From Cloeon dipterum (Eukaryota > Arthropoda > Insecta > Ephemeroptera > Baetidae), in assembly GCF_949628265.1 (NCBI RefSeq), contig NC_088787.1, positions 22,620,501 through 22,684,500 of the forward strand: 64,000 nt of DNA, written 5' to 3'. Shown piece after piece: positions 37,144 to 46,747 of the stretch. Below the pieces are notes generated by a model. That model was not told where the DNA came from. It was given only the letters and a program-made list of their open reading frames with translations, and searched no databases. Every line of letters starts with the position of its first letter. The stretch's first letter is position 1. Both the position numbers and the translations under genes were made by a program.

Positions 37144-40100
37144 ATGCAGACAAGACACTTATTCATCACTCTAAGCTGCTTAGTTAGTCTTCAAAGAGCC
37201 TCGTCTGTGGAAATTCTACGGCCAAGAGGAGTTTCTGTGACAAGTATGCATTCGACACATTTTTTAAAAAAAATAATATCAAGATATTAAATAATTAAAT
37301 TTCTTCCTGTTTGTATAGAAACTTCGCTTTATGACCCAGAGAAAAACTTCACTTGCTTTGATGGGTCGTTAACCATCCCCTTTGTGCAAGTGAATGATGA
37401 CTTCTGTGATTGCCCGGACAGCAGTGATGAGCCAGGCACAGCCGCCTGTCCCAATGGATTATTTCACTGCACCAACGCAGGCCATCAACCCATGGATCTG
37501 CCCTCATCTCGTGTGAATGATGGCATTTGTGGTGAGGCTCGATGATGAATTTTTTATTCATTGATCTACATAAAATGCTTATTTCAACTTAATTCCTGAT
37601 TTATTTAAATTCTTAAGTAAGTACAGCGGTATATTCATCCAATATTTTAGACGATTATTTTTTAACTCTCACGCACATGTTTGGTATCAGTTCTTTTGCT
37701 AAAAATTTTTGGCTTAAGTAGCTATTTTGGTAAATCGTACAATTAAATTTGAAATTTATTTTTATTCAATTTTTGCTTGAAAAATATTGAATTTATATCT
37801 CTAATTAATTAATTAAAACTGATAATACATGCTCAAAAAAATACAAGGTAGTCAACTTGGTTCAAATTTCCTCGGCTCAATGGTTCTATTTTTCATATGA
37901 ATATCATGACAATTTACCAGATTGTTGTGATGCAACGGATGAGTTTGATGGGCAAGAGAAGCTGGGTGGCGGGCACTGCACAAACACGTGCCAGGAGATG
38001 GGCCGGGCGGCGCGTGAACTGGCGCAACGGCTGGCGGAAATGCAGAAGCGCGGTGCCGAGGTGCGCAAGGAAATGGCACGCAAGGCTGCTGAGCTCAAAG
38101 CTGGCAAGTCAAGTCGACTTGGCCAGCTAAGAAAGGATCAGGAGGAGGCTGAGGCGCTCAAGGCCGAGAAGGAGGCCATCAAGAAGCAGGCGGAGGAGCT
38201 GGAGACAGCCGCACTGGCCGTCTACAGGGAAGCTGAGGAGCTCGAGAAGGAGCGGCGGGCGCAGCTCAGCAAGGAGGAGAACGAGAAGGAGGCCAAGAGC
38301 ATGTTTGAACTGTTTGACGCCGACAAAGACGGCCGAATTTCCATCCCAGAGCTGATGACCAAGCAAGAGTTTGACCAGAACCGTGATGGTCAAGTTACCA
38401 ATGAAGAGGCCAGGGTGAGAAAATAATCCTTTTCTTGTCTTGAGTTGATCCAATGAAATCAAACAGTTTATTTGTAGCTTTATTAAGATGTATGTTTTAT
38501 AATTTAAACTTGCAAATCTAAATGATGTGCAATAATTTAAAAACTACACTGCCGCAAAAAAATCCAAATTTTTCTTAAAGAAAAAAAATCCTGTAGTTTT
38601 GATTCATTTAGTTAAAATCCACTGGAGTATGCTCCAGGGAAACACCTCGGATTATGATATAAAATAAGATTATCAATCTTGATGAAGTGCTTACTGTTTA
38701 GAAGCATACAGATTTGCAGGCACACAGCTAACTGGATCAATATTAGCTTAAGACTCAAACACTCAAGACTTATTATTTTATGCAATGACAATAATAATTT
38801 TAAAAAAACAGATGCCAGTTTAGCTAAAAAACCAATGAAAATTAATTTATTTGTCCGCAAAGTAAAGGTGCTGTATTCTTCAACGCGTAGTCAGGGGGTC
38901 CTAGCTATGTCCTATACTTGCAGCGCTCCTCCCTGCTCATTCCTCGCCATATCTTTCCCAATTCTGCAAAGAACTCTTGCTGTGTCGCGTTCCTCATCCT
39001 CTTTTTCACGCAGGGAAACATCTACTTCACAAAAACGTTGTAGGAGGTGAGCTTCCTTTTCGCCATTTCACGTTTTGTTCAGTGGATGGGAAGCAATGCG
39101 TGCGAAATTTTCAAAGTACATATTTGATTGAAGTCGATTTGAATTGTTGCTTGAAATTCATTACTGAAATCAATCATTGTAGGCAAGGTGATTGTTAAAT
39201 TCTACAGGTATGGTCTGCCAACAATCATGCACAATTAACATTTTTACCTGCTCGATAATGCTAACTTATTGCGTTTTATTTCTGGAATTGATACATAGTG
39301 TTATTTTTTGCTATTCCAAGATATGCTTTTGAGGCCTGCAGGCCTCACCAGCAGAAATTATGCCTGCTTAATAAAATTGATAACCACAGAATAAACTACA
39401 TTGGATTCTAAATTGCTGGCAGTAGAAAACAATTGACACTACACTCACAGAAAAATTTTTCACTGTGAGTATCAAAATGCGGCTCTCAAATTGATGATGC
39501 AACTTTGAGTCTCACAGTGAGTATCAAAGGCGTCCGGACGCTTCTCGTACTCACTGTGATGACCAAACACTCGTTCTCAGTTGATAATGAAGCGAGCGAG
39601 CATTTTGGTCATCACAGTGAGTACGAGAAGCGGCCGGACGCTTTTGATACTCACTGTGAGACTCAAAGTTGCATCATCAATTTGAGAGCCGCATTTTGAT
39701 ACTCACAGTGAAAAATTTTTCTGTGAGTGTACTGTGCACAAAATTTAAAACTCTTGATGAGTGAAACTTCTATTTTCCACTCCGCCTTTGCTGATAAAGA
39801 ACCACATGGAGTAAGGCCATTTGGAACTCAATTTTGTTAGAATATAAACTGTACTTATCTTTATGTCGACTCACCTCTTGATTCGCAATTTTTATTTCTT
39901 TTCACGTGGAAATTTAAAAGCACTCTAATCATATGTCTAGTTTCAACGATGGTATTATACCGAACAGAAATTTTTGTTTTTATAATGGTGAAATGAAATG
40001 TTGTAGATTACTAATTTGTCTTCGTTCTAAAAATATTTAACCTTTCAACACATTATTCAGTTTGTTGGAATAATTTTGGGCCGTTTTTTGCAGTTCTTCC

Positions 40101-42252
40101 TTAATCAAAACGAGGAGGTTGGAGAGGAAGCATTTATCACTGAATGCTGGCCCCGAATGAAGCCATTCTACATGATGAGCACTGGAAAGTACATTCCACC
40201 TGTGAGTATATCTTTTTCCACATTTTAATTTTTTGCGGCAAGCTTGCTTAACACATTAAAACCTACCAGGAGAGCTTTATCTGGAAATTGTATGATTACG
40301 TCGATTTTCTTTACCAAGAATATATTCTGCTGAAATTTAAATTCTGGTTTAGATTTTATGTAAGTAGTAATACCAGATTTCCTGTCGTTTGTGTTGCACT
40401 CTGGGAAGGTTTCGCAAAATTGTGCTACAAATTCTCTTGCAATCATTGCATTAACTCCGTTATTCATCTTTTATCAGGGGGAGGAGCCAAACACTAATGA
40501 AGAAACAGAGGATCCCGAGAACTTTGAAGCTGCGCAGGATGATGACAACAACCTTGCGGAACAAACGGAGGAGCCAGTAAGATTTCGCTTTCTTGTACTT
40601 GACAGCGCTCAAAAACTCTTTTACAGGTTGATGCTGTTGAGACTGAAGAAAACCCTGAAGAGGATGTTGATGATGGAGAGCATGAAGACGAAGAAGAAGG
40701 TGATCAAGACAAGGAGGAAGAGGATAGTGATCATGAAAAGGAGGGAGAAAAGTCCTTCTCTGAAGTTCAGTATGATGCAGAGACGCAAAGACTTATTGAT
40801 GGTAATAATTGGATCATTTTCTTAAAGTCCAGATCTTATGAGCTCACCAGGTTCCACTAACACCGCTGAGCGTATAACATGGGGCCCAAGTGGCCTCAGA
40901 GGAGTTTGGGCCCAATGTGGCCATCTTTTCGCTTCCCAGCCCCGAGGTCTTTTTTTAAAAGCTAGAGATTTGTCCCTAAATCCTCTGGAAAGGTGCGAAA
41001 ACCAGCAAGGTGGCGAGTCGTCCGTGGGTTGAACTATTTGAGCATTTCGAGTCACTCATCTGAAATTGCGCAGCCAGAATTAGATCCCCGATATGCTTCA
41101 ATATCTCCCATTGCTTTGGCACTCCTGAGAGAATATGAGTGGGTTGATTTACTAGTAAAATTATTTCAGAACCTGACTGTATCAAAAGAATTCCATATAC
41201 GCTTAATAATTGAAATTTCTTTTACAAAGCAATAGTTTTATTCTAACACCAACGCTTGTATTTCCTCTGCCACAGATGCGGCCAACGCCAGGCATGAGTT
41301 TGAGGAGGCCGATCGGGCGCTGCGTGATGTAGAGCGCGAGATTCGGCAGATTGAGGAGTCTCTGGACAAAGACTATGGTATCGACGGCGAGTTTGCCGCA
41401 CTCGAAGGCGAATGCTTTGAATATACCGACCGAGAATACACCTACAAACTCTGTCCATTTGATCAGGTGACTGAAATTTGTATGTCTGGAAAAAACGTGG
41501 TCTTATTATGCTTTTTTTATTTAGGTTACACAAAGGCCTAAAAATGGTGGAGGAGACACCAGACTCGGCACATGGGGCCACTGGGCTGGCTCAGAGAGTG
41601 ACAGGTATTCAAACATGATGTACACCAACGGCCAATCTTGCTGGAATGGACCCCAACGCTCAACCAAAGTGAGTACAATCAGGCTTTTATTGTTACTTTG
41701 CTTGTCAGTCAATGACTTTTTGACCTTAACATATTTGAAATCAAATTGAACTATATTAGAAACAGGTGGTTTTCTTGAGAAATTTTTCATGATGAAAATT
41801 CATTCTAATTTCTGTTAAATTCCTTGCTGAACAAATTAGTTCATACTATGTTAATTTCATGAGCCGCATTTTTTATAACTTCATTAAAGAGGCGGCAACT
41901 GTCAGTCCTGTCACTGGAACGTAACTTCCTGTGTGCAATTAATTGTGTACTTTTATTTGATATTAATCATAACACAATTCTTGATGAAAAGGAATAACTG
42001 AATTTCATTAATTAATTTATAATTGTTTGCAAAAAGTCTGTTGGGTCTTAATTTCATATTTGTAGAAACCTTGCGAAACGAGTAAAATAATTTTTGATGT
42101 GGTGTCAGGTGGAGTTATCTTGTGGAACGGAAAACCTGCTGAAGGCAGTTAGCGAGCCGAACAGGTGTGAGTACAAGTTTGAGTTTGAAACGCCCGCCGC
42201 CTGTCACATCTCAGAAGACGCGAGTTCCAAAGGCATTCATGACGAACTTTAA
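37144..42252 (+). CDS. PRKCSH: Glucosidase 2 subunit beta (regulatory subunit)
   Basis: Non-catalytic subunit that keeps glucosidase II alpha in the ER and helps it trim glucose from N-glycans during glycoprotein quality control. Exons 37144-37243, 37319-37531, 37921-38414, 40094-40201, 40478-40576, 40627-40801, 41276-41466, 41525-41668 and 42109-42252; 555 residues, in frame. Order of parts: signal peptide ([17 protein letters not shown]); two LDL-receptor-A-like cysteine modules ([21 protein letters not shown]); a Glu/Ala/Lys coiled coil; paired EF-hand loops ([25 protein letters not shown]); an acidic Glu/Asp tract; a second short coiled coil; and the C-terminal mannose-6-phosphate-receptor-homology domain ([28 protein letters not shown]). 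It ends HDEL, the ER retention signal. Nothing is missing. Intron 3 contains the foldback element and intron 6 a SINE-like repeat. Confidence 0.97.
39328..39358 (-). repeat. Degenerate hammerhead-like repeat in glucosidase II beta intron 3
   Basis: The minus strand reads CTGCTGGTGAGGCCTGCAGG, matching CTGCTGATGAGGCCTGCGGG of the 31.9 kb copy with two substitutions. One of them breaks the invariant CTGATGA, and GAAAC is replaced by CAAAA, so it should be inactive. It supports a dispersed family. Confidence 0.45.
39441..39730. mobile_element. Foldback/MITE-like element, 290 bp near-perfect palindrome
   Basis: Arms 39441-39567 and 39604-39730 are reverse complements over 127 bp with only two mismatches that I can count, joined by a 36-bp unpaired centre. 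The outer ends are ACACTCACAG and CTGTGAGTGT, flanked on both sides by ACT, a possible 3-bp target-site duplication. The arms contain repeated CACTGTGAG/CTCACAGTGAG submotifs. There is no coding capacity, so it would need a transposase in trans. The near identity of the arms suggests recent insertion or gene conversion. Confidence 0.75.
40847..41028 (+). repeat. SINE-like dispersed repeat, copy 1 (glucosidase II beta intron 6)
   Basis: Shares an ordered set of blocks with 59156-59330: a TAACRCCGC-type block, ATAACATGGG, CCGAGG-CT, GCTAGA, and CTGGAAAGGTGC-AAACCAGCAAG, at similar spacings (112 against 117 bp between the two outer blocks). It is GC-rich against AT-rich flanks and non-coding. 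The boundaries and any tRNA-derived head are not clear. Confidence 0.5.
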
Positions 42253-42311
42253 ACAATGTCTTCATTTAAAGCAAACGCACTCATAAGATTTTTTTGTTCA
42301 AAATCGTGTTT

Positions 42312-42317
42312 TTTATT
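42312..42317 (-). terminator. Poly(A) signal of CRAL-TRIO gene A
   Basis: AATAAA on the minus strand, about 170 bp past the stop. It lies before the plus-strand signal of glucosidase II beta at 42386, so the two 3' UTRs should overlap. Confidence 0.6.
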
Positions 42318-42385
42318 ATTTAAATGTGTAAGCCATAAAAGATAAATTATGATTCTTTTGTTCTCCACATTCCCTTCTTGCTGTA

Positions 42386-42391
42386 AATAAA
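42386..42391 (+). terminator. Poly(A) signal of glucosidase II beta
   Basis: AATAAA 133 bp after the HDEL-stop, facing the convergent CRAL-TRIO gene. Confidence 0.65.
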
Positions 42392-42487
42392 GGAATATTT
42401 TTCCAACTGAGAACGCTGTTGCTTGTGTAAAAACCGTCAAAACAATAATGTGCTGGCAAGAAGAAGTGGCGAGTAGTAAGGGGGGTT

Positions 42488-43875
42488 TTAATCGATGTTC
42501 AGCTTCCTGAATGAACCAGACGCGCCGAACAGCTCGTCGTAGTTCATCTGCTTGCCTGGCCGTCTGGTCTCGTCAGCTTTTACCGTTTCCTGGTCCAAGA
42601 ACCACTGGCGGTTCTCTTCCACCGTCTTTTTCCAATTGCCTGAAAACAGGAATATATTTCTAGCTGGTGACAAAACAGATTGAGATTTATCCGTACCGCT
42701 AATGTCCTTGAGAGAGCCACCTTGACCTCCGTACTCGGTCGGACACATTTCAGCGGGGACGATTTTGTAGAACGTGTCCATTTTGGAGTGGAAATGTATC
42801 TGAATGCATAAACGTTGTAAATTCCGTGAAATTGCTGCTGTTTCCGTCACTTACCCTATTCTTGATCTTCTCCTTGAGCAGCGGCTTCACGAAGTTAAAA
42901 ATCACATCCACCAGAGGGTTGATGTTGATCACATGCACTTGTCTCAGGCGCACAGGATAGGCTTCCTGTTCATTTCAGATTTATCAGCTATGTTGCTAGA
43001 CGCCAAATTAGTCTCTTTTACCTGCACGCTGATCAGGAACTTGCGGATGATTGCAGGGGTGAATTTAGCAAACTGCTGAGCGGTGGCGTGCGCAGCGTCC
43101 AAAACGTAGACATCTCCAGCCACGCCGTGCTAAATGATTTTTAGTTAAATACTTCCGATTTTCAAAATAAATTGAATTATCAGATGAAAAAAGTAAATAT
43201 TTTACTAATCACATGCCTCCTCTGTTAGCAACTTGTAAAAGCAAATGACTAGCTGTTAACTTTTACCTCTTCAAGCTTGAGTCGCAAATCACCGATCATC
43301 AGGGCCAGTTTCATGGCTGTCGACGCCGAGGAAATGTTGAGCTCGGGCTGGGCGCTGCACATCCAAATAACTCTGTTGCCTTCGGCGGTGAGGCCGGGCA
43401 GGGGCGGCATGTGCCTGCGGTTCCACCGTGAAAATTAATTAAAATTCTTTTCCTACTGCCTCGGTGCTAAACTCACACTTCCGTCCACACCTTCTGCAGA
43501 CTCTCGCTCTGCGGGTCGCGCTCGGCGTAGAATTCGGGCACGGCGGCGCGCATCGAGAAGTACATGTCCAGCTTCTTCTTTACCTTCTCGCTGCTGTGCT
43601 TGCAGCCCCGCAGGAATGTCAAAATTCGGTCATCATCTATGGGCAAAAAGGAGGAAGTGACGATAATTTTCTTGTGATTATGTGAAAATTATAGTGAAGA
43701 GGAGGTTAGTTATTAGTTCTTTCTTACCCTCAAAAGGTGGAAGGTGTGGCTGCAATGCTAGCCACTCTTTGATGTTTTTCATCTTCTCGGGAACAGCGGA
43801 CTTGTCCTCACACAGTTCCTTGTAGATTTTTCCGGAAATTTCGCCGCTTGGCTGCACCAAAAGTGTGGATGCCAT
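42488..43875 (-). CDS. CRAL-TRIO domain protein A (alpha-tocopherol transfer protein-like)
   Basis: Cytosolic carrier for a small hydrophobic ligand; relatives bind vitamin E, retinal or phosphoinositides. The ligand here is unknown. Minus-strand exons 43875-43728, 43636-43477, 43414-43267, 43129-43022, 42965-42855, 42799-42697 and 42639-42488; 309 residues, in frame. The N-terminal CRAL-TRIO-N helices (IKEWLALQPHLPPF, DDRILTFLRGCKHSSEKVK) precede the SEC14-like lipid pocket (VYVLDAAHATAQQFAKF, YPVRLRQVHVININPLVD, EYGGQGGSL). The C-terminal tail WKKTVEENRQWFLDQE ends SGSFRKLNID. An acceptor sits one base before the ATG, so the 5' UTR is in an upstream exon. Tandem paralogue of the gene at 46748-49148, with the same C-terminal pattern. 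Confidence 0.94.
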
Positions 43876-45126
43876 GCTAAAATTATAAATAATAATGAAT
43901 GATTTAACCTGTTTTTTTACCAACGAAATTTGACAATTGGATGTACGCAAAATGAACAAATCTCTTTCGATAGAACTAATTGCACACTCTAATTTAGAGA
44001 ACTAGGAATTTGTAAATAATGTATTTTCGCAGACTTATAAAACATTTGAATTTATTGTGGAGTAATTAACAACACTTTCTGATATTTAATAGGTGATCTG
44101 TATTATTTGACCTTCTAGAAGGATCGGATTGCATGGATATTCGTATTTTCTCTCCGCACTTTTCGGCCCTTGTGGGATCAATGACCAGAACGAGTTTTTT
44201 CCAGGTCAGCACTGAGTTTTGTCCCCTCTCCGCAACGTGATTTAACAAAAATCTCAACGCCGAAACTCATTCTCACTAACATTCATAAATATTTTATTTG
44301 GATAAAGTATACAATTTCTTTAGCAACAGAAATGGTGGATTTCACGCACGTTTCTCCGGTACCCACCGAGCAGAGCAGAGGCATTAACTTTCTTTTTCTT
44401 CATCGTTAATTGCTATTTCATTTTTCATTCACGCTCGGATTTCATCAATAACGTCACGCCGCCCGCCTTCCGTTTGTCGTAAAATAATGCTTGAGTGATT
44501 TGTGCTTTTCGCAGTTAGAAGAAAGCGAAACGTTCTTAATTGTAACACATGGTGTTTCAGGTACACGGTGAATTTAGCATTTGGACAAATAATTAATTTC
44601 ATGCTTACAGCGTTTTAATAAAATTTGCCGCACGTGTATGATCGCGCTGATTCTCCTGTTTTATATTTCACTGGTCAATCAGTAACGACTGTACATAGGA
44701 TGAAAAACAGAAATCATATTGTGAGCTAAATCTGCTTGGGATTGATTAAGTGCGGATGCTATTTTTTATTTTTATAGCTCGTTAAGAGGAGATGAACGAT
44801 GAACATTAAGCAGCAAGAGAGAAAGCTAAGAATGGTCAGCGTTAAGAAAAAATGCCAGAAAAAACGCTGACTGCTGAAGAGAAAGTATAAGAAAATGTTT
44901 CCTATTTTCCAGTGAACGTTGTATTTTGTAGCATTAACCTCTAAACCAAGACAAAAATTAACAGATTTATAAAAGAGACGAAAACATGTGATTTTAAAAT
45001 AAACATTTACTAGAAATAATTTTCTACATAGATTCTAGTCCAAAATAAATTGGTTTTAAAGAACCCGAACGAATAATTAAACGCAAAGACAGAAAAACGC
45101 AAAGAACGGTACATTCGTGAACTTAC

Positions 45127-45265
45127 TTGTGGGCTGATGCTGAATGTAGGCTGTGCAGCGGAGATGGACTTTCTCTGAGCAGAGCCACACTGCGTCTCCC
45201 TGGCCGAGCAACTTCCTTACCTGTCGCACCGCCAGGTATGTGGATCAGCCGCAGTATGGGAGCAG
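45127..45265 (-). promoter_or_regulatory. Likely 5' UTR exon and promoter of CRAL-TRIO gene A
   Basis: Gene A has an acceptor directly before its ATG (TTTTAG|C ATG), so an upstream non-coding exon is expected. A GC-richer minus-strand block here ends at a consensus donor CACAA|GTAAGT (donor at 45126). A second donor, ACAG|GTAAGG, lies inside it at 45220. A weak TATA-like TTTATATC at 45287-45297 is about 25-30 bp upstream of the proposed start. Confidence 0.45.
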
Positions 45266-46126
45266 CGGTGGGGATACCCTGAAAAAATGATATAAAAACG
45301 CGAGCTAATCACACGTCTCGGTGATAAAAAGATGCACTTTCCGCAACATTTTCTGCCTGCCAAGGCCAGGTTGAGGGATTAGCCACGGATAAAAAAATGC
45401 CGTTGGTACTTTTTTGCGCATATTTAGGACGCGCACGTAGCATGAAATGATACAACCATGCAATGATTATCGGTACAGATTCCTTTGGAACAAAGCAATT
45501 GAGCTGGAATTCTATTCTCTTCTCCGGACACATCATATAAAATTAGAGTGACTAAGGAGAGCATAAAATTTTAACAACTGTTAGACGCTTTTATTCATAG
45601 ATTCAAGTATCCAATTATTTTTTTAATTCCAATATTATTCGCAAAGGAATTTTTGTAATAAAAACTAGAGACCGGCGTGGTTGCATAAATTTAGAGATGT
45701 TAAGTTAATAGTAAATTAAATTGTAGATGGAATGAGATTTTTTCAAAGATTGCACTGCCAGTTAAAATTATATTTTTAAACATACGTTGCGTTTAATTTT
45801 AAAAAGTTTTATTTTTTCCATATATACTATTCCATCTCGGTAAATGATTTTCCTGTATATCATTTTAAAAATATAATAAGACCTAATTTAAAATTTATTG
45901 CATTTAAAATTAACCTTATAGCATTGTAATGTTTTTCGCTGTTTCATGTCAAAAGGCTGAACTAGTTTATTTTACACTACGCCTTCTCACAGATAAAATA
46001 CTTGAATGAGTTCTTGAAATATAAAAATAGTACTAAATTGCGAATATAAATGTAAAAGCCCCCTGCACAAAAAGTGTTTATAGAATCTGTCATTCCTGAT
46101 CTGATTGTAGCGACGGTTGCTAAATC

Positions 46127-46130
<4 letters not shown>

Positions 46131-46167
<37 letters not shown>
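46131..46167. repeat. (TA)n microsatellite
   Basis: An uninterrupted TA run of about 18 units lies between the two CRAL-TRIO genes and is likely to be length-polymorphic. Confidence 0.95.
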
Positions 46168-46170
<3 letters not shown>

Positions 46171-46653
46171 AAGCTAAGTTTTTGAATCAATGTTCTTTTC
46201 TTAAATGCTAAATATAATATTTTCATTTGGATATTAAGATAGGTAAATTGATTAATTATTTATCAATTTGAAGGTAACCAGCTAGGATTTTTTTTGAAAA
46301 ATGTTCCTTCCTCACAATCAGGTGATAAATTACTCTGATTTTTTTTTGTATTGCGATAAATTTTTTCCATAGAGCTGTTGGTAATTTGCAAGCAAGAAAT
46401 GTTTAATGAACAAAGCGCTTAAGTGCACTGCAAGAAGTAAAAAGTCAAATAGGGACCAGTTGCGGTTATACAGATAAAAATCCAACAAGAAAATTGACGA
46501 TAATCCTTGTTTTCCAAACCACTCTGCATTCTTTCCTTTTGCGGTTTTAACCAGAGAAAAAGTCATGTCATTCGTTTACCGCAGAAGAAATCACATGTCC
46601 ACGAAGCACGCGCTCGTCAGGAAAAAATCGGCCATTTGATTCGTTCAAAAAAC

Positions 46654-46659
46654 TTTATT
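46654..46659 (-). terminator. Poly(A) signal of CRAL-TRIO gene B
   Basis: AATAAA on the minus strand 89 bp after the stop codon. Confidence 0.65.
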
Positions 46660-46747
46660 ATAAAAATGATCAAAATTGAACAGTCACAAAAAATAATAAC
46701 CAAAAGAGTGCTTAAGGTGGTTGGTTGGTTGAAAGTGGCAACAAAAG

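Noticed and set aside
39441-39730. Repeated CACTGTGAG motifs considered as a CRISPR array
   Set aside because: The repeats form a single palindrome, not direct repeats with unique spacers, and the genome is eukaryotic.
43022-43129. Considered whether CRAL-TRIO A was a pseudogene because it carries one more exon than B
   Set aside because: All seven exons join in frame with consensus splice sites and encode every part of the domain.
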